Shown piece after piece: positions 54,291-64,000 of a stretch of DNA of 64,000 nucleotides. Within the stretch, counting starts at the first letter, position 1, and each line of letters opens with the position of its first letter. A program made the translations under genes and the position numbers. The stretch lies in the NCBI GenBank assembly GCA_944470555.2, contig OX104130.1, forward strand, positions 72,855,160 to 72,919,159, in the 5' to 3' direction. Under the pieces are notes generated by a model. That model had not been told where the DNA came from and ran no database searches. It saw only the letters and a list, made by a program, of their open reading frames with translations. The stretch is from Heterobilharzia americana (taxonomy: Eukaryota; Platyhelminthes; Trematoda; Strigeidida; Schistosomatidae).

Positions 54291-56130
54291 ACGTCACTGT
54301 CTGTTAAGTTGAATCGGCCTCGATGAATATGAAGGTGAAAAATCTTGACATACACACACATAAATCAAATAACGTTTATCCATTCAGGATACATTTGGCA
54401 CTCATAAGATGTCCAACTGCTTAACTAGGGTTCATTGAACTGTCCAACATTTTGAACCTATCCACTATATAAATATTTAACATAGATATTAAATAAAATA
54501 TATTTAACTTGTATATTCTTGGTACGGCATGTTAAAATAAATGTTTTGTATTATTTTTCTTTAACATTTCGGTCTTTAAGGGGATACCCTATTCAAGAGG
54601 ATGAATTTGATATCAGGTTTTTAGTGTGAGATCCAAGTTTGGTTCAGAAGACAAGATTTTTAGTCAGCCAATTAACTTGACATTAAATTTCAGGGGAATT
54701 AGAACAATAAAATTGTTAAACCATCGTTTTCTTCGTGGATTCATACTGAAACCATCAGGTAAGTATTTATAGGTTAGGTGTAAAATGATAAGTAGGTGAA
54801 AAGAGTAAGTTGATGAATTAATTTGTGAAATGGCTGGGTTCTATGTCATTCATAACCACCTGTCACCAGCACGTAATGGTTCTGTAATATGATCAGCCTA
54901 GACGAAAGCCAAGAATGCCTAAACCAAGACTCAATGTGAAACAATGAGTTCTCAGACTGTTTGAGTATACCTTAATTGAAAATACTGGTGCCTTGATCAC
55001 AGTTCATGAGACAAGTAAAAGCGAAAGTACAAGAAATCGATCTGTGTGACTCTAAAACAAGGACTAGATTGCTTAACCACATTTCAATGTATTTTTGCAA
55101 GTTGATTCCAGTAGTCAGTTCAAAATGTTGGCAATACAGCGAATTACTAGATTTAAACTTATTCACACAAATTAGTATTAACGAATTGTATCTAGATGTT
55201 TTTAACTTTATGAAGGGATGGAACACATGCATATATCCATCTACATTAACTAATAAGTCTATTTTATTCCTTGGTTGATCTTTTAACCTATCTCAGTACC
55301 CACTGTTTCCCAAGATGTGAAATATCAAGTAGTAGAAGCATTTTACACGATAACTTTCCGCGGTGTTTACCCACTTCTGATCTGTATTCTGAAAGGATAA
55401 ATTACATAGTTCATAACACTTTATTTTATCGCTTAAAACAAATTGAAGAAAAAGATTATAATTTGTTTAAATGTGATTCCAAGTAATGCCAACATGAAAC
55501 TTAGGTCCAAAGCTGCCTACCGGTTGCCTTGAAACAAAATAATATAATATCAGTTCATTTGGCATTGAAATAATTTGGTATTGTTGTTTGTTCTTCGTTT
55601 GAATGCGTACAGAAGGTTTGAAAAAAATATTATTCAGCCTTTCTGGTTTATAGGAATGTGCTTGTTACAGTTAAAACTGTGCAATAGATCATTTAAGCAA
55701 TACGAGAATAGTTCATCTATATCCGGTTATGACTCTTCAGGAGTACTCTGCGGAATACGTTGCAGTGACGCTACCATGAATGTGATGAACAAGTCACTGA
55801 AGTAACAACAAGCGTATATTGTGTGTTTGAAGCTGAAGTCAATAAAGACAGCATATCTGACGTCTTTATTAATGAAGCAGCTACTGCATATCTCACAAAT
55901 GTCAGTAATTAAAATAGAGGTGAATAACTAGTGATCAGTAGCTCGCAAATCTTTTGAATGTAAACTATCATCTAAGATTACACTTCTTGTGATGAATTAT
56001 GCACAGGGTGTCATCCGAAGTCTCGTTTTTAGTTCAGTAGCTGAAAGTTGCTTATCCCAACTTTTGGCGTCATTTGATTTCATTGGGATGAAAAGTAGTA
56101 AAAGTTCTGCTGTATATACGTTTAGAAAGA
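54291..56130. other. Unassigned region
   Basis: Frames of 71-90 codons at 55006-55278, 55271-55486 and 55575-55805 (plus strand) have no domain I recognise and no clear exon boundaries. I do not call a gene. Confidence 0.45.
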
Positions 56131-56290
56131 TTTAATGAACAAGTCTTAAATAAAACGAAACGCGCGCCCTGGATTTCTCTGCTAGCCACAATCAAATCAG
56201 TTACTACAGTTAACATTCAGACAATATCAAGGTATCCGCATAGAAGCCCATATGCCAATAGGGGTCGAATAATTTGATCCAGTAAAACAA
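56131..56290 (+). mobile_element. Sm-alpha 3' part with tail
   Basis: TAAAACGAAACGCGCGCCCT is followed by GGATTTCTCTGCTAGCCACA and the tail (CATTCAGACAATATCAAGG, then AGAAGCCCATATGCCAATAG). The CUGA half of the hammerhead is decayed (TTAATGAACAAGTC). The tail is continuous with the dispersed repeat that follows. Confidence 0.7.
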
Positions 56291-57108
56291 CAATTGCATA
56301 AATAAATCACTATTTTATTCTCAAATTAAAAATTTAAAATGAAAGAAGCCAACAAGTGAGCTATCTTGAATGATATAGAAGGGAGGACATTTAAAGTTTT
56401 TCATAATGTCAGTAGTGTTTGAAAGTTATGAAAATAACAGGAAATGTAACTTTACAGTATATATAGATGGTTTATGAATTTAGGTGGTTTTCGTTCGCCA
56501 TTCTTTTTTCACACTGAAGTGATATCAAAGTCGCGCAATATTCGACGTTTGCGTTACAAGTGACCGTGATGCTTTACCCATCTGTTGAGTTGCATGTTTC
56601 GTCAGATGACCGCCTACTTTAACATCAGTTCACACTTTTTTAATATCATTAGCTCATAAGAACTCACTTAATCGATTTCATACATCAATTACATAACCAT
56701 AAAATAACCATGCAATTCAAAATAATATCTAAGTTCGAGCATTTCCCGCCGGTTGTGTTACCATACACAGCAATACGGATGTAAGCCATTAGAATTACTT
56801 CTTATGGTGCAGAGGAATAAACTTTAGAAGAAATATTGTCCAATTAGGGTGGATTTTTATACGGCGTTTACATTGATGTATGCAGTATTATCAAAATATT
56901 AGCTGTTAAGCGAGACAGGGTAAAATGAGATAACGTACTCGAGAAATCTGTTGCGTAAGTTTGTTTTTATAAATATGTTGCATTTAGAGTCACTGGGTGA
57001 CTTGATCTCTTAGATTTAGTTGTTTGTTCAGATTTTCGCTGCCATCATGACCGTCCAGAAGCCTTAGACTAGTTATTGTAGTTAAGTTCTCGTATATAGT
57101 AGCATTTA
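56150..57108 (+). repeat. Long dispersed repeat, partner of 25525-26690 (copy 2)
   Basis: It aligns along its length with 25850-26690 in the same orientation, and both copies begin with an Sm-alpha 3' remnant. It is interrupted at 57108 by the full-length RTE insertion. It carries no recognisable coding sequence. Confidence 0.65.
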
Positions 57109-57369
57109 ACCTCGCCTAGTTAACTAGTTCACTAGTTACTAGCCAGTTCTAAGCCCAGATAAAGAGGGAAGGTTGGGTATAGGGCTAACAACCCCACCCC
57201 GTAAAACAGATACAATCGCTAAATAAACTTCAAAGCACAAACAAAATATAAAAATAAAAAAATTATTCCTCGCTGGAATCGGAGAGGAGAAATGACGCCG
57301 GTTGTTGATAGCCTTCGGGGAGCCAAATTGACAGATGCGTCTTCTCTCGGTGAAAGCGAAAGTAAACAT

Positions 57370-58500
57370 GGGGACACAGAATATCCGGACAGCGTTTGAA
57401 CTCAGCAAGGTCGCCCAGATTGCAAAAGAGGTGAGAAAATATGGCATGGAAATGCTCGCAATCTGCTAAAGCAGATGTAATGGAAGTGGACTCTCTCATC
57501 TGTCAACTGGAGAGGAGTCAATAATCTACTCCGATATTGTCACCCAGATGACAACCATGAGCACACTGTTTTCGAGTGGCTATCATGATGTCTTGAACAG
57601 CATCGAAGGCTCTTATTCAGTGGGAACTAATCTCCTCCTGCTGGATCAGCATCATCACAGCAAGATGGATTCAAATCAAAATGAAGGAAATTCACAATCA
57701 TACAATGCTAAGCTACGCACCGAAAACTAATGCAGATGAAGAGGAGAAGGAGGAATTCTACAGACAACTTCAATCAACACTAGAAAAGACCTCAGTTAGC
57801 GATATCAAAATTCTAATGGGTGACATGAATGCCGAACTGGGGGCAGATAACACAGGAAGAGAACTAACCATGGGTCAAGAAGCAATCAGTGAAATGAAGG
57901 AGAATGGAGAATTGTTTGCAGAATTCTGTGCATTCAATGATTTGGTGATTGGAGTCAGGCAGTGTCCTCAAGCGCAAGGATATCCACAAAGCGACATGGA
58001 TTTCACCAGATGGAAACACAACACTAAAAATCAGATCGACTTTATCTCAGTCTCAAGAAAATGGAGACGCAGTCTACTTAACACAAGGTCAAGAAGAGGA
58101 GCAGATGTAGGTTCAGACCACTACCTAGTGCAAGGAACCTTCCAAATCAAGTTAAAAGCCTTCAAGGAAGCTGGTGATAGACCTCAACCCAAGTACAACA
58201 CTCGGAAACTGAAGGATGAAACTACAAAGGAGATCTTCACGTCAGCCATCAAGACAAAATGGGAGACGTCGAGGGACATCCCTGAAGAAACCTGTGTGGA
58301 AGAACACTGGAAGTCTTTGAAAGCTATGTGGAAAGAAACCTGCACAGCCGCATTAGGAAGGAAGAAGAAAGAAGATAAGGAATGGATCTCAATGGATACA
58401 TGGAAGCTGTTAGAGCAGGGAGAGGAGGATGGTGAAACAGAAGATAAACCAGTGCAAGGATGCACACCGACGAGAAGAGGAACTGAGTACGATGTATAAA
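57370..58500 (+). pseudogene. RTE endonuclease domain (best copy)
   Basis: The start resembles MGTQNIRTAFELSKVAQIAK near 57370, with a stop and drift near 57468. From 57681 the frame is open for 272 codons. KILMGDMNAELGADNTGREL contains the GDMN catalytic box. It is followed by EMKENGELFAEFCAFNDLVI, then NQIDFISVSRKWRRS, RSRRGADVGSDHYLVQGTFQ (catalytic SDH intact), and a Lys/Glu-rich linker (HWKSLKAMWKETC, LGRKKKEDKEWIS). Product role: apurinic-type endonuclease that nicks target DNA. The N-terminal third is frameshifted, so it is not translatable as one protein. Confidence 0.88.
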
Positions 58501-59900
58501 ACACCACACTGGGCAAAGAAGTGAAGAAGAGTGCACGCAAAGACAAAAGACACTTCTATGAAACACTGGCAAGTGATGCAGAACAGGCTGCAGGTAGGAG
58601 AGACCTGACAACATTGTATCAAATAACCAGGTTACTATCTGGGAGGGAAGAGATCAACGCAGACGAAACCAATAAAACATGATGAAGGCAATTTAATTAC
58701 GAAAGAAGAGAAACAAAGGAAACAGTGGGTTGACCACTTCAAGAAGCTCTTGAATCGACCACCACCTGCACTTCATCCAGAAATACCACCTGCAGCCAAG
58801 CCACAGAACTACAAGTGAACATAAATCCTCCAACAAAAGTGGAAGTCCTGAACGCCATAAAGCTACTGAAAGCAGCAGGACCAGATAGGATCCCGCCAGA
58901 AGCACTGAGAACAGATGCAGAGACAACAGCGGACATGCTCACACCACACCACTACTGCAGAAGGTGTGGAAGGAAGAGAAGGTACCTGGCCACTGATTGG
59001 AAGAAGGGTTACCTTGTCAAACTGCCGAAGAAAGGAGACCTGAGTGTTTGCAAGAACTGGCGCGGAATCACTCTCCTGTCCACTCCAAGTAAAATATCAA
59101 GCCGCATCTTCCTGGAGAGGCTTAAGGATGCACTGGGTTCAAAACTACGACCGGAGCAGGCTGGCTGGATTCAGGAAGTACAAATCATGTGCAGACCAAA
59201 TTGTAACGCTTCGCATCATCATAGAGTAGAGTATAGAATGGCAATCAGCTCTCTACCTCAACTTTATTGACTTCGAGAAGGCCTTTGACAGCGTCGACCG
59301 AGAAGTAATTTGGAAACTACTTCAACACTATGGTTTTAGTGCCACAAACCTTTATCAACCTCTTTTGACAGTTATATGCAACGTGATACCGCATGTCAAG
59401 TGATTCACAATGGGAAGCTCAGTGATGCTTTTGAAGTGATTACAGGAGTGAAAAAAGGCTGTCTACTATCACCCATGATATTCCTGATGGTAGCGGACTG
59501 TATCATGCAACAGACAGGTGTGAGGAGCGAGAAGAGGGGGATACGCTGGACCGCGGGAAAGAACCTAGGAGATTTGGATTTCGTCGATAACTTGTGTCTG
59601 ATGTCGCACAAACTTGAAGATCTACAGGCGAAAACTAACACATTGACAGAGGAGGCAGAGCAGTGTAGACGGGACTTCAAGTGAATGCAAAGAAGACAGA
59701 GGTGATGAAGATACCCAACCGACAACAGCAAAAACAGCAACAAGCTCAAATCACCATCAATGGGAAAAATTTAAAAGAGGTAACCTCTTTCACCTATCTA
59801 GGCAGGCAGCACTGTTTCAGTTACAGACGGCACGGACGAGGACGTCAAAGCCAGAATCGGAAAAGCAAGACAGGTGTTCATTAGCCTGAACTCAGTGTGG
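58500..59900 (+). pseudogene. RTE reverse transcriptase domain (best copy)
   Basis: Segments in order are SARKDKRHFYETLASDAEQ, LTTLYQITRLLSGREEINAD, KEEKQRKQWVDHFKKLLNRP, KLLKAAGPDRIPPEALRTD (motif 0/1), CKNWRGITLLSTPSKISSR, KLRPEQAGW, FIDFEKAFDSVDRE (motif A, Asp present), GVKKGCLLSPMIFLMV (motif B), and LDFVDNLCLMSH. Motif C is FVDN instead of FADD, so one catalytic Asp is lost. KTEVMKIPN (motif D) and VTSFTYLGR (motif E) follow. A TAG near 59227 and several shifts break the frame. The gene is clearly dead. Confidence 0.88.
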
Positions 59901-60450
59901 AGATATGCACTAAGCACAAAGCGTGAACAAGATCCGGATTTCCAAAACCAACGTGAAGTCAGTGCTCCTGTATGTTTCAGAGACTTGACGCGTTACGAAA
60001 AGTATTTCCAACAAACTACAGACATTCACCAACAGCTGCTTACGCTGCCTCGTTACTGAAGATCAGATGGCCAGAATAATAATAAGAAGCAACAAGGAAC
60101 TTTGGCTGGCTGGCAAAGAACCAACCAAGAACCTATTGTTGAACAAATATGCAGAAGGAAGTGGATATGGATTTGATGTGGCATACACTGGGAAGGCCGA
60201 CTGGGACATCACGCGCCAGGCCAGGCTGTCGAGTGGAACGCAGATGGGAAGCGACGAGTTGGGCGTCGGAGGCGAGGGTGATATAGAGAAGATCAAGAGA
60301 TGAGGAAATGAGAGCTTGTGGGCAGTCGTGGCGACAGCTTCAAAAGATTACAGAAGACAGAGCGCATTGGAGATGTGCTACTGAGTCCTCATGTTCCATT
60401 AGGAACACAAAGGGTAAATAATAATACTAATAATAATAAGGTAGCATTTA

Positions 60451-61621
60451 GGATGTTGTTAAGTTGTTGAGTTTATTGTAGAACTTTTCAGAAAATTGGA
60501 AATTGTTGGGTGCGAAAGGTTTAAGAATTCTTTCAATAACTTCTGATATCCCGTACGAAGTGGTGTGTTCAGTAAGTTGATTTGTTTGGCCAAAATTGTA
60601 CTTGCCATTTCTTTTCCAAGATTTTGCTGAAAAGAGAAGAATAAAGGAAAGTGCTAGCAGAAGCCGGAGAGTAATATACCACACAAGACAAACTGGGAAG
60701 AGAGAAGTTCCTATCTTCTTAAACTAACTTGAGCTATATGTACACTTTAGTTTATGGATGTAAAAATAACTCTGTTGATTTGCTTACATAAGGTTTGTAC
60801 AGTTTCTTAGATTTGCTGTGTTTGTTTGTAGATACACTGGGAAAACTGACTCTACATCAAGTGGATTTGTACTTTTCGAATGTGTACTTTACGAACTAAA
60901 CAATCCATTAGGTGAAAAAGTAATCAAGCACCATGTGTGAAAATTTTCGAGTCCGTTCTCGTCAAAAGAATTTTATAACTGTGCATTATTCAATTTGCCT
61001 GTATGAAATTAAATATTCATGGTTATGTCATGATTGTATGATCCAGTTATTTCTCTAGGTGGTTCAGGCTGTATAGAACAAGAGAACTGAAGGCAATTCG
61101 TCTTTATCTTCCATAATACCGCCTAAAGGGTAGAAAGATTACTAGTTTACAGTTGACCAATGTGTAGCCTGTCATTCAGTTCAGATGTTGTCTTACAACC
61201 GTGGGTAAATTATAACAACAGCAACGATATTCAGATGCTTAGGTGTTCAGAAATTCACAATCGCATGAATAGGCGTATAACGAAAAAAAATACTGTTTAT
61301 ACCATTGTACAGCAGTTGAAAATAAATCCAGTGAAAAGGATTTATTTTGTTGAACCACCGTTTTATATAATTTAATGGGCACCACTGTATATTTTTCAGT
61401 TATCATTTTGAGATATTATATCACAGATATCAATTTATTTGTTGTTAAAACACTACTCGTGCTTACCGGAAGTGATATTTCTTTCACCGAACTTCCACAT
61501 GATATCTATTTGTGAATATTCAATTATTATAGATTACTAAAAAGTAAAAATGTTATTTACTCTATTTCCTCGTTTTTATTGGTGTGCCTACTTATGTGAA
61601 CATATTTCTATTCATGTATTT
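60451..61621. other. Mostly unassigned; possible PLE remnant on the minus strand
   Basis: The minus-strand frame at 60448-60684 contains SYGISEVIERILKPF, similar to the PLE linker (LPYIKTISEITTGLLRP). This suggests a decayed PLE into which the full-length RTE, or its host repeat, is joined. The rest has no recognisable similarity. A 71-codon frame at 61160-61375 is unknown. Confidence 0.35.
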
Positions 61622-64000
61622 TTTAAAATTATTATTTGTCACATGGGTTCCCAGTGGAGCATAGGGCTTCAGTTACACATCTCCATTCCAATCTCTTCTC
61701 TACAGTCCTTTCAACCTCCCTTTATGACTGTCCACAACCATTCATTTCTTCCTCAAACACAATCTCCTCAATGTCACCTTCGGCTCAGATGCCTAACTCG
61801 TCGTTTGTCACTTGCACTCCACTCAAGTGCTAACGTGGTACATGATGTCTCCGAACGGTCATCTCAGTGTACGTCCATTCAAATCAAATTAAATCCAATC
61901 CATCTCCACTTTCGTATTCTGCATATGTGTTGTGCGATAACTTCTTAGCTCGTTCGTTGGCAGTCAGAATTCCTTGTTGCTTACTCTCTGTCCATCGGAT
62001 TTGATCTTCAGTATCGAGTGAGCAAGAGTAGGTGGCAGCTGTCGATGCATGTGTGTAGTTTGCTAAAAATGCTTTTCGTAACGCTCCAATTCTGTCAGCC
62101 ATCACGTAGAAGCACTGACTTGACTGATATGTGTTGAAAATCTGGATCCTGTTCACGCTTTATACTGAGTACAGTGCAGTGGAGTGCAGAATATCTCCAC
62201 TCTGATTTCAGGTTAATGGAGGCAGGCCTGTTTTGTTGTCTTTTCCATCCTGGTTTTGACATTCTCATCTGTGTCACCGTCTGTAGTTGAAACGATGCTG
62301 CTTGGGTCGGTTGGTGAAAGAGACTACTTGCTTTACGGTTTCTCTTGTTGATGGTGACTGGTGCTTGTTGTTTTTGTTGTTGTTGTTGGTTGGGTATTTT
62401 CACCACCTCTGTTTTCTCTACGTTCACTTAAAGTCGCATTTTCGCTACCTCGCCTGTTCTGTCAATATGTTGGATTTTGCCTATACATATTCGAGTTCGT
62501 ATGACATTGGACATTAATTTTCATCGGGAAAATTCAAATCTTCTGAGGTTTTTTCATTTGTCAAACAGCGTATGACTCTCTTCTCGCTCCCCACCGTTTG
62601 GTGCACGGTCCAGTTGAGTTGAGTCGACCACAATGAGGAGGATCATCGGTGGTAGTAAGTGGAATGCTTCTCTAACTCCTGTATTCACTTCAAAGGCGTC
62701 ACTGAGCTTTCCACTGTGAATTACTTGGCATGTGGCGTCGTAGTATAGCTGTCGAATGAAGTTGATAAATGTTTGTGGCACTAAAACCGCAATGTTGACG
62801 CAGCTGTCTGGCAAATTACTTCCCGATCAACGTTGTCGAAGGCCTATTCAAAGTCGATGAAGTCGTTGTAGGGTTGAGTGCTGACTGCCATTCTGTACTC
62901 TGTTATATGGTGATGCGTAGCATTGCAATTTGATGTGCAGATGATTTGTTCCTTCTGAATCCAGCCATTCCGTTCCGGTCGTAATTGTGAATCTAGAGTA
63001 TCTTTTAAGCGGCCTAATATTTTGCTTGCTTTGGGTGGACAGTGGTGAAGCATGATTCCGCGCCACTTCTTGCAAACACTTAGGTCTCCCTTCTTTGAGA
63101 GTTTGACAAAGTAGCCCTTCTTCTAATCAGTGGGCAGGTACTTTTCCTTCCTTCCTTGCAAACCTTCTGCAATGGTGATGTGAGCATTTCCGCTGTCGTC
63201 TCTGTATCTGTTTTCAGTGCTTCTGGAGAAATTCCATCTGTTCCTGCTGCTTTCCCGAATTTCATCAGTTTTATGGGGTTCAGGGCTTCTGGTTTTTTTG
63301 AGGGTTTGTGTTTACTGATAGTTCTACGGTTGGGCTACTGTTGGTATTTCTGGATGAGTCGTAGGTGGTGGTCGATTCAAGAGTTTTTTGAAGTGGTCAG
63401 CCCATAGTTTCCTTTGTTTCTTTTTTTGGTAACTATGCTTCCTTCACTATCTTTCATTGATTTCGTCTGCTTTATTCCTTTCCCAGATAGTAACTTGGTC
63501 TTCTGATATAGTGTCGTCAGATCTCTCCTATCTTTCACCTGTTCTGCTTCACTTGCCAGTGTGTCGTAAAAGTGTGCTTTGTCTTTCTGCGCACTATTCT
63601 TCATTTCTTTGTCCAGTGTAGTGTTTTATAGGTTGTGTTGAGTTCCTCTTTTCTTTGTTCCTTCCGTATACTGCATTTTACTGCTTCATTTTCTGCTTCA
63701 TCATCTTCCTCTCCCTCCTCTATCAGCTTCTATGTATCCATCGAGATCTATTCCTCGTCTTGCTTCATCCTCCTTCTTATCATGGTCATGCAGGTTTCCT
63801 TCCAAGTCGCTTTTACAGAGTTTCAGTGTTCTCGCATGCAGGTTTCTTCTTGGGTGCCGCTTAATGTCTCCTATTTTTCTCCTGATGGTTGACGACCTGA
63901 AGATATGTTTTCTAGTTTTATCCTTCAGTGTCTGTTCTGAATGCTCAACTTGAACTGTGGTCTGTCACCAACTTTCAACTTGATTTTGAATAAAGGTTCC
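61622..64000 (-). mobile_element. RTE-like retrotransposon, continues past the window end
   Basis: The minus-strand copy has its 3' end at the left (AATAATAATTTT next to GGGAACCCATGTGAC). Going upstream: the post-RT segment (QSSQCFYVMADRIGALRKAF), NVEKTEVVKIPNQQQQ, motif B decayed to GVREAFHLLPPMI near 62680, motif A cut at YNDFIDFE, motif 0/1 KFGKAAGTDGISPEALKTDT (63080-63265), and the linker NSAQKDKAHFYDTLASEAEQ. At the right edge it reaches the part after the endonuclease SDH box, so its 5' end lies outside. Stops and frameshifts throughout. Confidence 0.88.

Larger units (their letters stand above)
57099..60450 (+). mobile_element. Essentially full-length RTE-like retrotransposon with 10-bp target duplication
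   Basis: The element spans 57109-60440 (3332 bp) between perfect direct repeats GTAGCATTTA (57099-57108 and 60441-60450). The 5' UTR starts ACCTCGCCTAGTTAACTAG and includes an A-rich tract near 57240-57265. One long coding region follows: endonuclease, linker, reverse transcriptase and a C-terminal segment, broken by a handful of stops and frameshifts. The 3' end is TTCCATTAGGAACACAAAGG plus AATAATACTAATAATAAT. Length, domain order (endonuclease then RT, no separate ORF1) and simple-repeat tail fit the RTE clade; SR2- or SR3/Perere-3-type schistosome elements are the likely relatives. Confidence 0.92.

Noticed and set aside
55006..55805. Cluster of three plus-strand frames of 71-90 codons that could be exons
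   Set aside because: No recognisable domain, no consistent splice junctions and no codon bias distinguishable from chance by eye.
58184..58546. Minus-strand hydrophobic frames opposite the RTE endonuclease (also 23545-24322 and 58324-58942)
   Set aside because: They are antisense shadows of the RTE coding region.

Overview
The window looks like repeat-rich, AT-rich intergenic or intronic DNA from a blood fluke (genus Schistosoma). I found no host gene exon, tRNA or rRNA gene that I can defend. The assignment rests on a combination of families: Sm-alpha-type SINEs carrying hammerhead ribozymes, an RTE-like non-LTR retrotransposon in 13 pieces, a second non-LTR family with a different endonuclease, and several Penelope-like element (PLE) families with GIY-YIG endonucleases. 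The species cannot be fixed from the sequence alone.

Layout. 0-9 kb: a PLE relic framed by inverted repeats (613-1596), Sm-alpha copies (2.2-2.6 kb), an RTE fragment split by a solo LTR (3240-4150), a minus-strand PLE (4735-6060), an Sm-alpha copy (6217-6371), and the endonuclease domain of the second non-LTR family (7371-8000). 9-14.4 kb: three RTE pieces, one of them internally deleted. 14.4-22.9 kb: mostly unassigned DNA holding a head-to-head pair of hammerhead SINEs (18.3-18.6 kb) and a perfect 42-bp hairpin (20519-20624). 22.9-25.5 kb: a long 5' RTE copy ending in an Sm-alpha. 26.7-29.3 kb: featureless. 29.4-32.1 kb: a PLE with terminal inverted repeats, interrupted by an RTE copy with a 13-bp target duplication. 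36-39.7 kb: two PLEs, one with an intact-looking hammerhead ribozyme at its 3' end and one with an internal inversion. 40-46.8 kb and 50.7-52.6 kb: copies of a young RTE subfamily, two of them joined tail to tail, plus another PLE at 42.7-44.0 kb. 53.7-54.3 kb: a reverse transcriptase remnant of the second non-LTR family and a different hammerhead SINE. 57.1-60.4 kb: the one essentially full-length RTE copy (3332 bp, 10-bp target duplication). 61.6 kb to the end: another long RTE copy on the minus strand.

All coding remnants carry stops, frameshifts or catalytic substitutions, so nothing here looks able to move by itself. The elements nest in one another: LTR in RTE, RTE in PLE, SINE in PLE and RTE in an older repeat. 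This gives a relative insertion order. The most distinctive layer is RNA-level. At least a dozen hammerhead or hammerhead-derived motifs from three unrelated contexts lie in one 64-kb window, some with an intact core and some with identifiable inactivating changes.
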